Shown piece after piece: positions 8,321-18,227 of a stretch of 64,000 bases of DNA (the stretch's first letter is position 1; each line of letters starts with the position of its first letter). This DNA is from Zoogloea oleivorans (lineage in GTDB: Bacteria > Pseudomonadota > Gammaproteobacteria > Burkholderiales > Rhodocyclaceae). The position numbers and the translations under genes were made by a program. Where the stretch lies: NCBI RefSeq assembly GCF_008107625.1, contig NZ_SDKK01000008.1, positions 111,983 through 175,982 on the forward strand. The letters run 5' to 3'. Under the pieces are notes generated by a model that saw nothing but the letters and a program-made list of their open reading frames with translations, had not been told where the DNA came from and ran no database searches.

Positions 8321-9031
8321 ATGACCCAACAGACCTACCTCTGGAATCCGCAGCCGGTTTTCTCCCTGCCCGTGCGCGGCAGCACAGCCCGCCTGCCGGT
8401 GAAGCGCATCTTCTGCGTCGGCCGCAACTACCACGCCCACGCCCTTGAAATGGGCCGACCGGTGGACAAGTCCACCTCCAGCCCCTTCTACTTCACCAAG
8501 GCCAACTCGACCCTGGTCGAATCCGGCGAAACCGTGCCCTACCCCACCGGCACCAACAACTACCACTTCGAAATGGAACTCGTCGTCGCCATCGGCGCCA
8601 GCGGCTTCCGTGTCTCCGAAGCCGATGCGGCCGGGATGATCTTCGGCTATGCCGCCGGCCTCGACATGACCCGCCGCGACCTGCAACTGGTGGCCCGCGA
8701 AGCCGGTCGTCCGTGGGATCTGGGCAAGGACTTCGAGAAATCCGCCGTGTGCAGCGAGATAGTGCCGATCGGCGACCTGGGTGTGCTCGACAGCGGCGCC
8801 ATCAGCCTGTCGGTGAATGGCGAGACCAAGCAGTCGTCCGATCTCTCCAAGCTGATCTGGAACATCCAGGAAATCATTGCCGACCTGTCCAGGTTCTACC
8901 ACCTCGAACCCGGCGACCTGATCTACACCGGCACCCCGGAAGGCGTTGGCGCAGTCAAGACCGGCGACAAGATCGTGGGCACCATCGACAAGGTCGGCGA
9001 AGTCAGCCTCACCATCGGCGCGGCCGAGTGA
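8321..9031 (+). CDS. fumarylpyruvate hydrolase
   Basis: This 236-residue member of the fumarylacetoacetate hydrolase (FAH) fold would split fumarylpyruvate into fumarate and pyruvate in the cytosol. Family hallmarks are KRIFCVGRNYHAHALEMG, the metal-binding FEMELVVAIG and the C-terminal GDLIYTGTPEGVGAV. The ribosome binding site AAAAAGGAAAA precedes the ATG. Position between gentisate dioxygenase and a glutathione-S-transferase-like isomerase identifies it as the NagK-type enzyme rather than a general FAH-family hydrolase. Confidence 0.9.
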   Translation: MTQQTYLWNPQPVFSLPVRGSTARLPVKRIFCVGRNYHAHALEMGRPVDKSTSSPFYFTKANSTLVESGETVPYPTGTNNYHFEMELVVAIGASGFRVSEADAAGMIFGYAAGLDMTRRDLQLVAREAGRPWDLGKDFEKSAVCSEIVPIGDLGVLDSGAISLSVNGETKQSSDLSKLIWNIQEIIADLSRFYHLEPGDLIYTGTPEGVGAVKTGDKIVGTIDKVGEVSLTIGAAE

Positions 9032-9035
9032 GCGC

Positions 9036-9674
9036 ATGAAGCTCTATAACTTCTTCCGCAGCGGCACGTCCCACCGCCTCCGCATCGCCCTGAACCTCAA
9101 AGGCCTCAAGTACGAGTACCTGCCGGTGGATCTGCGCACCGAGCAGCACCTCAAGCCTGAGTTCAAGGCGCTCAACCCGCAAGGGCTGGTGCCGGCGCTG
9201 GTCGATGGCGGCAAGGTGCTGATCCAGTCGCCGGCGATCATCGAATGGCTCGAAGAGCGTCACCCGGAACCCGCCCTGCTTCCCGCGACCCCGGAAGCAC
9301 GGGCCCGGGTGCGGGCGCTGGCGGCGATTGTCGGCTGCGACATCCACCCCATCAACAACCGCCGCATCCTCGAATACCTGCGCAATCAGTTGCACTGTGA
9401 CGAGGCTGCCATCAACGCCTGGTGCGCCACCTGGATCAGTGCCGGCTTCGACGCCCTCGAAGCCCTGCTGGCCGCCGACACGGCCCGCGGCGACTACTGC
9501 TTCGGACAGACGCCGTCGATTGCCGACGTGTATCTGATCCCCCAGGTGGAAAGCGCCCGGCGTTTCAAGGTGGACATGGCCCAGTGGCCCCTGATCAGCG
9601 CCATCGACGCCGCCTGCCACAAGCTCGATGCCTTCCGGCTGGCGGTTCCGGCCGCACAACCCGACGCAGCCTGA
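9036..9674 (+). CDS. maleylpyruvate isomerase (zeta-class GST family)
   Basis: The 212-residue protein has the glutathione transferase layout: an N-terminal thioredoxin-like domain beginning MKLYNFFRSGTSHRLRIALN, with the SSCSWR-like region represented by RSGTSHR, and an all-helical C-terminal domain. It would isomerise maleylpyruvate to fumarylpyruvate using glutathione (NagL type). Maleylacetoacetate isomerase is the close alternative, but the gene starts 4 bases after fumarylpyruvate hydrolase in a gentisate operon. A strong terminator follows 19 bases after the stop, closing the operon. Confidence 0.9.
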   Translation: MKLYNFFRSGTSHRLRIALNLKGLKYEYLPVDLRTEQHLKPEFKALNPQGLVPALVDGGKVLIQSPAIIEWLEERHPEPALLPATPEARARVRALAAIVGCDIHPINNRRILEYLRNQLHCDEAAINAWCATWISAGFDALEALLAADTARGDYCFGQTPSIADVYLIPQVESARRFKVDMAQWPLISAIDAACHKLDAFRLAVPAAQPDAA

Positions 9675-9693
9675 GCAACGGGCCCCTGAACGC

Positions 9694-9732
9694 AAAACCG
9701 CCCCGGCCTGCAAAGGCACGGGGCGGTTTTTT
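9694..9732 (+). terminator. rho-independent terminator of the gentisate operon
   Basis: AAAACCGCCCCG pairs with CGGGGCGGTTTT around a 13-base loop and is followed by a T run. It ends the plus-strand operon. Confidence 0.9.
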
Positions 9733-9755
9733 GTGTAGGGACCAAGCCGCCAAAC

Positions 9756-9787
9756 AAAAAGGGACTGCATTTCTGCAGTCCCTTCTT
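9756..9787 (-). terminator. rho-independent terminator for the tRNA-Arg genes
   Basis: GGGACTGCA and TGCAGTCCC form a 9-bp stem (9761-9782). Read on the minus strand the stem is followed by TTTTT, so it ends transcription coming from the two minus-strand tRNA genes. Confidence 0.85.
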
Positions 9788-9792
9788 AAAAC

Positions 9793-9869
9793 TGGTGCGC
9801 CCGGCAGGATTCGAACCCACGACCCCTTGGTTCGTAGCCAAGTACTCTATCCAACTGAGCTACGGGCGC
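9793..9869 (-). tRNA. tRNA-Arg (anticodon ACG)
   Basis: A 77-base cloverleaf with encoded CCA is seen on the minus strand. The acceptor GCGCCCG pairs with CGGGCGC, the anticodon loop is CTACGAA (ACG) and the T loop is TTCGAAT. It is identical to the copy at 9966-10042. Confidence 0.97.
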
Positions 9870-9965
9870 AATTTACAACTCACAAACTCAACTTTCCGGA
9901 CTGACCGGCGGAAGTCTAAGCTTCCTGAAGCTGAAAAGAATCGCACTTGAACGACTCTTGAAAAC

Positions 9966-10042
9966 TGGTGCGCCCGGCAGGATTCGAACCCACGACCCCT
10001 TGGTTCGTAGCCAAGTACTCTATCCAACTGAGCTACGGGCGC
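9966..10042 (-). tRNA. tRNA-Arg (anticodon ACG), second identical copy
   Basis: This has the same 77-base sequence as the tRNA at 9793-9869, 96 bases away. The identity extends a few bases beyond both ends (83 bases in all), showing a recent tandem duplication or ongoing homogenisation. Both are probably transcribed together toward the terminator at 9756-9787. Confidence 0.97.
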
Positions 10043-10150
10043 ACTTGAGAGAACGAAATTATACACAAGAATTTCAAAAAGGAAAGCATTTAGTGAAATT
10101 AATCCTAAATACTTTCAACAGCCCCTTTTTTACAGGAAGCCCCCACCCCA

Positions 10151-11056
10151 TCAGCCGGCCGCGTGGGCCTCCCGGTAACGGGACGGACTGAGGCCGGTGC
10201 GGCGCTTGATGAAGCGACAAAAGTAGGCCGGATCCTCGAAGCCGAGACTCAATGCCACACCCGTTACTGGCTCGGTCGTATACAACAATAGACGACAAGC
10301 CTCGCGGGTGAGTCGTTCATGGATCAGCGCCAGCGCACTATTACCTGATTCAACGCGAATCAGGCGATTGAGGCGCGGGATGCTCACACCAAGCTGGGCC
10401 GCGTAGCGGGCCACCGGCCAGTGCTCAAGGTAACGCGCCTCCACCTGCAGCACGAAGCGCGTGAACAACGCCTGATGGTGCGCCAGCGGACCGCCCTCCC
10501 CGCGAGCCTGGAGACGCACACCGGCCTTGGCCAGATGCCATACCACGGCCAGCGACAGCCAGCGCAGCGGTGGGGTACCAGCCATGCCGGGGGTGATGAA
10601 CTCCGCCGCCAGTTCGCACAGCAGCGCATCAAGGCGGCCGGCGGCCGGATCGTCCTGCTCGAAGCACAGCACCCGCGGCCCGGCGAACAATTCACGCAAG
10701 GCCTGACCGGCAGTGTCGAGTTCGCCCTCCACCAGAAAATGCCCTCCGAGGGTCAGCACCCGCCCCTGGGTTTCCGGCGCGAAGCGAAAGCCATGCACGA
10801 TGCCGGGCGGCACGATCACCGCCACCGGGCCGCTTACCTCCTGGCGATCGGTATCCAGTGCGACACGGGCGCTGCCCTCGCGGATCCACACCACCTGGTA
10901 CAAACCGTGGTGCAGATGGGGCTGGATATCCCAGTCGTGACCGCGACTGCGGGACTGGATTTCCTCGATATGCAGCAACTCGTGCACCGGCTCGGCGGGC
11001 TCGCCATAGAGCGTGAAGCTGGGGATCAGGGGCCTGGAAAGGGAAGAGAGGCTCAT
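10151..11056 (-). CDS. AraC/XylS-family transcriptional regulator, probably of pobA
   Basis: The protein of about 301 residues has an N-terminal cupin-like effector domain (HHGLYQVVWIREGSARVAL, then PPGIVHGF) and a C-terminal double HTH of AraC type (VARYAAQLGVSIPRLNRLIR and VTGVALSLGFEDPAYFCRFIKRR). The ATG at 11056 has AGGA 9 bases upstream; further in-frame starts lie at 11083 and 11113. It is 96 bases downstream of pobA on the same strand. AraC-type activators of pobA that respond to 4-hydroxybenzoate (PobR/PobC) are known in pseudomonads, so that role is inferred from context. Confidence 0.85.
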   Translation of the reverse strand: MSLSSLSRPLIPSFTLYGEPAEPVHELLHIEEIQSRSRGHDWDIQPHLHHGLYQVVWIREGSARVALDTDRQEVSGPVAVIVPPGIVHGFRFAPETQGRVLTLGGHFLVEGELDTAGQALRELFAGPRVLCFEQDDPAAGRLDALLCELAAEFITPGMAGTPPLRWLSLAVVWHLAKAGVRLQARGEGGPLAHHQALFTRFVLQVEARYLEHWPVARYAAQLGVSIPRLNRLIRVESGNSALALIHERLTREACRLLLYTTEPVTGVALSLGFEDPAYFCRFIKRRTGLSPSRYREAHAAG

Positions 11057-11152
11057 CGCGGTAATCCTGGCATGGCACGATGCCATGCTTCTGCATCGAT
11101 TCTGGCCCGCCACGGCCTGCGCTGTAAGCCCCCTTCCGGACTAGCAGCTAGA

Positions 11153-12364
<1,212 letters not shown>

Positions 12365-12466
12365 TTATGTGTGAACAGGGACGCAGACTACGGACCGGCA
12401 GGCAGCCGGTGAATGGACGAATCCAGCCAGCGGCTTGGACTTTTGGAACGGGATGCGCCGCCCCAC

Positions 12467-13372
12467 TCAGACCGGACCGCCCTCCGACAGCAGCTCGGAA
12501 ATCAAGCCACGCAACCAGCGGTTGGCCGGGTCGTTGTGGAAACGGGCGTGCCAATGCTGGCGCACCGAATATTCCGGCAAGGGGTAAGGCACCGGAAAAC
12601 AGCGAAAACGCCCGCGCCCGGTGAGCACTTCGCTCAGGCGACGCGGAATGGTCAGGATCAGATCGGTCTGCTCGATGAAGAAGGCCACGCCGACAAAGTT
12701 GGGAATCCGCAAGGCCACCCGACGGCGGATGCCCTGCCGGGCCAGCTCGCGGTCGACGATCAGGTGCCCGGTGCCTTCGGTGGACACCATCGCGTGCTCC
12801 TCCGACTCGAACTGCTCGCGGGTCAAGCCATCGCGAATACGCGGATGCTCGGCGCTGACCATGCACACGTATTGCTGGCGGAACAAGGCCTGCTGATAGA
12901 AGCCGGCCTCCAGCTGGGGCAAAAAACCGACGGCCAGGTCGGCCCGCCCCGTTTCCAGCAATCCCGGCGTCTTGTCGGAAAGCGGCAGCACCTCGATGTG
13001 GATGTGCGGCGCCAGCGCCCGCAGGCGGGTCCACAAACCGGGCAGCAGCACGAGCTGGCTGATGTCGGTCATGCAGATGCGGAAGTTGCGGGTGGACTGC
13101 TGCGGATCGAACTCCATGCGCTGGCCGAGCACCCGCTCGAGGGCCTGCAGCGCCTCGCGTATCGGGTCGATCAGCGCTTCACCCAGCGGCGTCGGGTCCA
13201 TGCCGGTGGCCGTGCGCACAAACAGCGGGTCACCGAACTGTTCGCGCAGCTTGCCCAGCGCAATGCTCACCGCCGGCTGGCCAAGCCCCAGCGTCTCGGC
13301 CGTGCGGCTCACGCTGCGCGATTTATAGACTTCGTCGAAGACACTGAGCAGGCGGGCATCGAGGGGGTTCAT
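12467..13372 (-). CDS. LysR-family transcriptional regulator
   Basis: The 301-residue protein has an N-terminal winged HTH (VYKSRSVSRTAETLGLGQPAVSIALGKLRE) and a C-terminal periplasmic-binding-like effector domain. The sequence style (NPLDARLLSVFDEVY, GDPLFVRT) fits the NahR/LinR-like branch that responds to aromatic acids. It is divergent from a Liv-type ABC operon and probably controls it. The intergenic space carries a dyad of T-N11-A form at 13384-13398, right beside its start. pobA lies 123 bases downstream on the same strand and could be co-regulated. Confidence 0.85.
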   Translation of the reverse strand: MNPLDARLLSVFDEVYKSRSVSRTAETLGLGQPAVSIALGKLREQFGDPLFVRTATGMDPTPLGEALIDPIREALQALERVLGQRMEFDPQQSTRNFRICMTDISQLVLLPGLWTRLRALAPHIHIEVLPLSDKTPGLLETGRADLAVGFLPQLEAGFYQQALFRQQYVCMVSAEHPRIRDGLTREQFESEEHAMVSTEGTGHLIVDRELARQGIRRRVALRIPNFVGVAFFIEQTDLILTIPRRLSEVLTGRGRFRCFPVPYPLPEYSVRQHWHARFHNDPANRWLRGLISELLSEGGPV

Positions 13373-13383
13373 GGGTTTTCTTT

Positions 13384-13398
13384 ATTCGATTATCGAAT
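13384..13398. promoter_or_regulatory. candidate LysR operator (T-N11-A dyad)
   Basis: ATTCGAT-T-ATCGAAT is a perfect 15-base dyad containing the T-N11-A core of LysR sites. It lies 12 bases upstream of the lysR start codon and about 215 bases before the divergent transporter gene. The remaining intergenic bases up to 13613 show no other gene. Confidence 0.55.
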
Positions 13399-13613
13399 TT
13401 ACTGAATCTATCTTACTGCATGGTACGAATGAAGCTCTGTCGATATATTTCATGCAGCCGCAGCATCAGCCACCACAGATATCGCAGATTGGCATACCTG
13501 ATAGTGCCAGCTTCCGCTAGTTGAAAGCCCCCGCAGAGGCCGAGACTGAATTGTCGTCACGGCGATGGGAACCGGGAACACGGTTCCACACAACAATTAA
13601 AGAGGAGACAAGA

Positions 13614-14789
13614 ATGACCCAGACCCGCCGCCTGTCCGGCCTTTTCGTTGCGCTTGCCGCATCCGGCATGGCTTTTTCGGCCCTGGCTGCCGACCCGCTG
13701 AAGATCGGCTTCGTGCTGCCCATGTCCGGCCCCTTCGCCGCCTACGGCAAGCAGATCGAACACGGCGCCCGCCTGTACCTCAAGGAACACAACGACACCA
13801 TCGCCGGGCGCAAGGTCGAGATCCTCGTCAAGGACGACACCGGCGTGGCCCCGGAAATCAGCAAGCGCGCCGCCCAGGAGCTGCTGGTCAAGGACAAGGT
13901 GGACATCCTCGCCGGCTTTGGCCTGACCCCGTCGGCCTTTGCCGTGGCGCCCCTCGCCACCGAAGCGAAGAAGCCGATGGTGGTGATGAATGCCGCCACC
14001 TCGGCGGTCACCACCAAGTCGAACTTCATCGTCCGCACCAGCCACACGCTGCCGCAGGTCACCGCCCCCATCGCCAGCTGGGCGGCCAAGAACAAGATCA
14101 AGAAGGTGTTTACGCTGGTCGCCGACTACGGCCCCGGCCACGACTCGGAAGCCCAGTTCAAGAAGACCTTCACCGCCGCCGGTGGCGAGATCGTCGGCGA
14201 GGTGCGCACGCCGGTCAAAAACCCCGACTTCGCGCCCTTCCTGCAAAAGATCAAGGACGTCAAACCCGACGCCGTCTTCCTGTTCGTCCCGCCCGGCGAG
14301 CAGACCATCGCCTTCATGAAGGGCTTCGCCGAACGCGATCTGGCCAAGGCCGGCATCCGCATCATCGCCACCGGGGACCTGACCGACGAAGACCTGCTCG
14401 ACGCGGTGGGTGACAACGCGCTGGGCATCACCACCTCTTTCCATTACGCCGACGCCCACAAGTCGCCGGAGAACCAGGCCTACACCGACGCCTACGCCAA
14501 GGCCTACCCGAAGGACCGCCCCAATTTCATGTCCGTCGGCGGCTACGACGGCATGCAGCTGATCGCCAAGACCCTCGAAAAAACCAAGGGCGACGCCAGC
14601 GGCGAGAAGTTCATCGAAGCCGCCAAGGGCATGAGCTGGAACAGCCCGCGTGGCCCGGTAAGCATCGACCCGGTGACCCGCGACATCGTCCAGACCATCT
14701 ACATCCGCAAGGTCACCCGCGTCGGCAGCAAGCTGCAGAACGTGGAATTCGACCAGGTGCCGGCCTTCAAGGACCCGGGCAAGCAGTAA
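13614..14789 (+). CDS. branched-chain/aromatic-acid ABC transporter substrate-binding protein
   Basis: This 391-residue periplasmic binding protein is of the Leu/Ile/Val-binding (Peripla_BP_6) type. It has a signal peptide (ending FSALAA before DPLKIGFVLPMSGPFAAYG) and the family's repeated core (GLTPSAFAVAPLATEAKKPMVVMNAATS). GAGGAGAC precedes the ATG at 13614. Such proteins next to aromatic catabolic genes often bind aromatic acids rather than amino acids. The LysR neighbour and pobA suggest a hydroxybenzoate, but the ligand is not readable from sequence. It heads a permease-permease-ATPase-ATPase-hemerythrin operon. Confidence 0.88.
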   Translation: MTQTRRLSGLFVALAASGMAFSALAADPLKIGFVLPMSGPFAAYGKQIEHGARLYLKEHNDTIAGRKVEILVKDDTGVAPEISKRAAQELLVKDKVDILAGFGLTPSAFAVAPLATEAKKPMVVMNAATSAVTTKSNFIVRTSHTLPQVTAPIASWAAKNKIKKVFTLVADYGPGHDSEAQFKKTFTAAGGEIVGEVRTPVKNPDFAPFLQKIKDVKPDAVFLFVPPGEQTIAFMKGFAERDLAKAGIRIIATGDLTDEDLLDAVGDNALGITTSFHYADAHKSPENQAYTDAYAKAYPKDRPNFMSVGGYDGMQLIAKTLEKTKGDASGEKFIEAAKGMSWNSPRGPVSIDPVTRDIVQTIYIRKVTRVGSKLQNVEFDQVPAFKDPGKQ

Positions 14790-14802
14790 GCCGCGATTTC
14801 CC

Positions 14803-14867
14803 GTGGGTCGGACTTCAGTCCGACTCCGCGCGCATAACCCGTGTTGTCGGACTGAAGTCCGACCCAC
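14803..14867. repeat. paired palindromic repeat (REPIN-like), copy 1
   Basis: Two 22-base arms, 14803-14824 and 14846-14867, lie in inverted orientation. Each is itself a near-palindrome with core TCGGACT-(TC/GA)-AGTCCGA and an outer GTGGG. It lies between the binding-protein gene and the first permease gene. Seven further copies or remnants occur in the window. Confidence 0.9.
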
Positions 14868-14909
14868 AGGGCATCGCCTCACCCACCCTACATCCCTCAA
14901 GGAGCTTCC

Positions 14910-15767
14910 ATGACCGTCATTTTCGACGGCATCGCCTCCGGCATGCTGCTGTTCCTGATCAGCGTCGGGCTGTCCGTGACCCTGGGCTTGATGAACTTCG
15001 TCAACCTGGCCCACGGCGCCTTCGCCATGTTCGGCGGCTTTGTAGCCGTGACGCTGCTCAACCGCGCCGGCATCCCCTTTCTGGCCGCCCTGCCGCTGGC
15101 TGCCATCGGCACCGCGCTGCTCGGCGTGCTCTTCGAGCGCACCCTGTACCGCCGCCTGTATGCCGCCACGCACCTGGACCAGGTGCTGTTTTCCATCGGC
15201 CTGGTTTTCATGTCGATTGCCGGTGCCCACTATCTCTTCGGGCCCCAGCAGCAACCGCTGACGCTGCCGACTTTCCTGCAGGGCCAGATCAACCTGCCCG
15301 GCCTCGACATGGGCGTGTATCGCCTGTTCCTGATCGTCCTCGGGCTGGCCATCGCCTTCGGGCTGCAGAAGATGGTCACCGGCACCCGCTTTGGCGCCCA
15401 ACTGCGCGCCTCGGTGGACAACCCGCGCACCGCCCGCGGCATGGGCATCAACGTGGATCGCATCTTCACCCTCACCTTCGCCCTGGGCACCGGCCTGGCC
15501 GGCCTGGGCGGCGCGCTGGGTGTCGAAATGCTCGGCCTCGACCCCGGCTTTCCGGTGAAGTACATCGTGTACTTCCTGATCGTCGTGGCGGTGGGTGGCA
15601 GCGGCAACATCACCGGCTCGCTGATCGCCGCACTGATCCTCGGCGTCTTCGACGTGGCCGGCAAGTATTACGTGCCCCAGGCCGGCGCCTTCGTGATCTA
15701 CGCGGTGATGGTGGCCATGCTGATCTTCCGCCCGCAGGGCCTGTTCGGTCGCAAGGCCGCCCGCTAA
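14910..15767 (+). CDS. LivH-type ABC transporter permease
   Basis: The 285-residue inner-membrane permease has about eight hydrophobic helices and the typical LivH features: VTLGLMNFVNLAHGAFAMFGGFVA near the N-terminus and the ATPase-contact loop with LRASVDNPRTARGMGINV. AAGGAG lies 8 bases before the ATG. It forms the transmembrane channel together with the LivM-like protein encoded 4 bases downstream. Confidence 0.9.
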   Translation: MTVIFDGIASGMLLFLISVGLSVTLGLMNFVNLAHGAFAMFGGFVAVTLLNRAGIPFLAALPLAAIGTALLGVLFERTLYRRLYAATHLDQVLFSIGLVFMSIAGAHYLFGPQQQPLTLPTFLQGQINLPGLDMGVYRLFLIVLGLAIAFGLQKMVTGTRFGAQLRASVDNPRTARGMGINVDRIFTLTFALGTGLAGLGGALGVEMLGLDPGFPVKYIVYFLIVVAVGGSGNITGSLIAALILGVFDVAGKYYVPQAGAFVIYAVMVAMLIFRPQGLFGRKAAR

Positions 15768-15771
15768 AGCC

Positions 15772-16761
15772 ATGAACAAATCCATGATCGACCTCACGCC
15801 CCTGACCCGGGCCACACGCTGGCATCCGGCCGAGCTGGTCTTCTGGCTGCTGCCCGTGGCCGGCTACTTCCTGCTCCAGGACAACCTGGTGCTGCTCACC
15901 CAGATCGCCATCACCGCGCTGTTCTGCCTGTCGCTGGACCTGATCCTCGGCTTCGCCGGCATCGTCTCGCTGGGCCACACGGCCTTCTTCGGCATCGGTG
16001 CCTACGCCGCCGGCCTGATGGCGGCCCATGGCCACGGCGACCCGCTGCTCGGCCTGCTGGTGGCCGGCATCTGTGCGGCCGTGGCAGGCTTCATCTCCAG
16101 CCTGCTGGTGCTGCGCGGCGCCGACCTGACCCGCCTGATGGTCACCCTCGGGGTGGCGATGATGCTCTACGAGCTGGCCAACAAGCTCACGCCGATCACC
16201 GGCGGGGTGGACGGCCTGCAGGGCATGGAGATCCAGCCCCTGTTCGGCAGCTTCGCCTTCGACATGTTCGGCAAGACGGCCTACTGGTACGCGGTGGGCG
16301 TGCTCTTCGTGATGTTCGTCATCGCCCGCCGGCTGGTGCACAGCCCCTTTGGCCTGAGCCTAAAGGGCATCCGCCAGAACGTCGGCCGCATGCCGGCCAT
16401 CGGCGCTCCGGTGAATGCCCGCCTCGCCGCGGTGTACACGATTGGCGCACTGTACGCCGGCATCGCCGGTGCCCTGCTGGCCCAGACCACCCAGTTCGTG
16501 GCGCTCGACGTGCTGTCCTTCAACCGCTCGGCCGAACTGCTGCTGATCCTCGTTCTCGGCGGCTCCGGATGCCTCTACGGCGCCTTGATCGGCACCATCG
16601 TCTTCATGACCGCTCACCACTTCCTGTCCGACATGAACCCCGAATACTGGCAATTCTGGCTCGGCCTGCTGCTGGTGCTGATCGTCCTGTTCGCCCGCGA
16701 CGGCGTGATGGGCGGCGTACGGCGCCTCGGCGCACTGAGCAAGGGAGGCGCCAAAGCATGA
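15772..16761 (+). CDS. LivM-type ABC transporter permease
   Basis: This is a 329-residue inner-membrane permease. Visible family signatures are LDLILGFAGIVSLGHTAFFGIGAYAAG and the coupling loop FGLSLKGIRQNVGRMPAIGAPVNA. Its stop overlaps the start of the LivG-like ATPase gene (ATGA), indicating translational coupling. It acts with the upstream LivH-type protein in the LysR-linked transporter. Confidence 0.9.
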   Translation: MNKSMIDLTPLTRATRWHPAELVFWLLPVAGYFLLQDNLVLLTQIAITALFCLSLDLILGFAGIVSLGHTAFFGIGAYAAGLMAAHGHGDPLLGLLVAGICAAVAGFISSLLVLRGADLTRLMVTLGVAMMLYELANKLTPITGGVDGLQGMEIQPLFGSFAFDMFGKTAYWYAVGVLFVMFVIARRLVHSPFGLSLKGIRQNVGRMPAIGAPVNARLAAVYTIGALYAGIAGALLAQTTQFVALDVLSFNRSAELLLILVLGGSGCLYGALIGTIVFMTAHHFLSDMNPEYWQFWLGLLLVLIVLFARDGVMGGVRRLGALSKGGAKA

Positions 16762-17510
16762 CTTACGCCCTGCAAACCACCAGCCTGGTGAAGAAGTTCG
16801 GCGGCTTCGTGGCCACCAATACGGTCAGCCTCAATGTCGAGGCCGGCGCGCGCCACGCGCTGATCGGCCCCAACGGCGCCGGCAAGACCACCCTCATCAA
16901 CCTGCTCACCGGCTTTCTCGAGCCGACCAGCGGCGAGGTGATCCTCAACGGCGACAAGGTCACCCACCTGGCCCAGCACCAGCGCGTCAAGCGCGGCCTG
17001 GCCCGGACTTTCCAGATCAACCGACTGTTTGCCGACCTGACCGTGCTCGAATCGGTGGTGATGGCCGTCAATGAACGCCTCGGCCTCGGCGCCCGCTTCT
17101 GGCAGTCGGTCGGCAGCCACACTGCGGCGGTCGACGAGGCGGTCGAGCTGCTCGAACGCCTGCGCCTGCTCGACGTGGCCCACGAGACCACCCGCAACCT
17201 GGCCTACGGCAAGCAGCGCCTGATCGAGATTGCCCTTGCCCTGGCCGCCAAGCCGAGCGTGCTGCTCCTCGACGAGCCCGCCGCCGGCGTGCCCACCATC
17301 GAAAGCCGCGAGCTCTTTGAAACCATCGCCGGCCTGCCCCGCGAAGTGACCATCCTGCTCATCGAGCACGACATGGACCTGGTCTTCCGCTTCGCCGACC
17401 GCATCTCGGTACTGGTCGGCGGCGCGGTGCTCACCGAAGGCACGCCGGAGGTGATCGCCCATGACCCGAAGGTCAAGGAAGTCTATCTGGGGGAAGCGAT
17501 CTGTGACTGA
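16758..17510 (+). CDS. LivG-type ABC transporter ATPase
   Basis: The 250-residue ATPase has Walker A GPNGAGKT, Walker B LLLDEPAAGV and the H-loop LIEHDMDLVF. The signature segment reads LAYGKQRLIEIA in place of LSGGQ, as is common in LivG proteins (LAYGxQR). The start at 16758 overlaps the livM stop. The end overlaps the next ATPase gene by 8 bases. Confidence 0.92.
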   Translation: MTYALQTTSLVKKFGGFVATNTVSLNVEAGARHALIGPNGAGKTTLINLLTGFLEPTSGEVILNGDKVTHLAQHQRVKRGLARTFQINRLFADLTVLESVVMAVNERLGLGARFWQSVGSHTAAVDEAVELLERLRLLDVAHETTRNLAYGKQRLIEIALALAAKPSVLLLDEPAAGVPTIESRELFETIAGLPREVTILLIEHDMDLVFRFADRISVLVGGAVLTEGTPEVIAHDPKVKEVYLGEAICD

Positions 17511-18210
17511 GCTGCTGAAAGTTGACAAACTGTGGGCCGGCTACGGCGACGCCGTGGTGCTGGAAGACATCTCCTTCACGCTCGAGGAAGGCGGCAGCCT
17601 GGCACTGCTGGGCCGCAACGGCATGGGTAAGACAACCCTGCTGTCGACGCTGATGGGCGCCGCCAGGTACCGCTCCGGCACCCTGGAATTTGCCGGCAAG
17701 AACCTGGCTGTCGTGTCGCCCCACGGCCGCGCCCACCTGGGCCTTGGCTGGGTGCCGCAGGAGCGCGACATCTTTCCGTCGCTGACTGTCGAGGAAAACC
17801 TCACCGTGGTGGCCTGCCCGGGGCCGTGGAACCTGGAACGCATCTACGACATGTTCCCGCGCCTCAAGGAGCGCCGCGCCAACATGGGCAACCAGCTTTC
17901 CGGCGGCGAGCAGCAGATGCTCGCCATGGGCCGCGCGCTGATGCTCAACCCGCGCCTGCTGCTCCTCGACGAACCGATGGAAGGCCTGGCGCCGCTGATC
18001 GTGCAGGAGCTGTTCGCCATCATCCAGCGGCTGACCGAGGAAGGCGGCATGGGGGTGATCCTGGTCGAACAGCACGCCCGCCAGATCCTCCCGCTGACCC
18101 GCCGCGCCTTGGTCCTCGAACGCGGCCGGGCGGTTTACAACGGCGACAGCGAAACCCTGCTCCGCGACCGCGCCCTGCTCGATAGCTGGCTCGGCGTCGC
18201 CTCCCACTGA
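17503..18210 (+). CDS. LivF-type ABC transporter ATPase
   Basis: The 235-residue ATPase starts at a GTG at 17503 inside the end of the LivG gene. It has Walker A GRNGMGKT, signature LSGGEQQMLAMGRAL, Walker B LLLDEPMEGLAP and switch His in VEQHARQ. The GRNGMGKT form and the EGLAP segment are typical of LivF paralogues in aromatic-acid transporters. It completes the transporter. Confidence 0.92.
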   Translation: MTELLKVDKLWAGYGDAVVLEDISFTLEEGGSLALLGRNGMGKTTLLSTLMGAARYRSGTLEFAGKNLAVVSPHGRAHLGLGWVPQERDIFPSLTVEENLTVVACPGPWNLERIYDMFPRLKERRANMGNQLSGGEQQMLAMGRALMLNPRLLLLDEPMEGLAPLIVQELFAIIQRLTEEGGMGVILVEQHARQILPLTRRALVLERGRAVYNGDSETLLRDRALLDSWLGVASH

Positions 18211-18227
18211 TTCCCGGTACGCCAGCC

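Noticed and set aside
13557-15815. Minus-strand open frame of about 750 codons opposite the first Liv operon
   Set aside because: It runs antisense through a binding-protein gene, a repeat and a permease gene, all of which have clear families. It lacks any recognisable domain.
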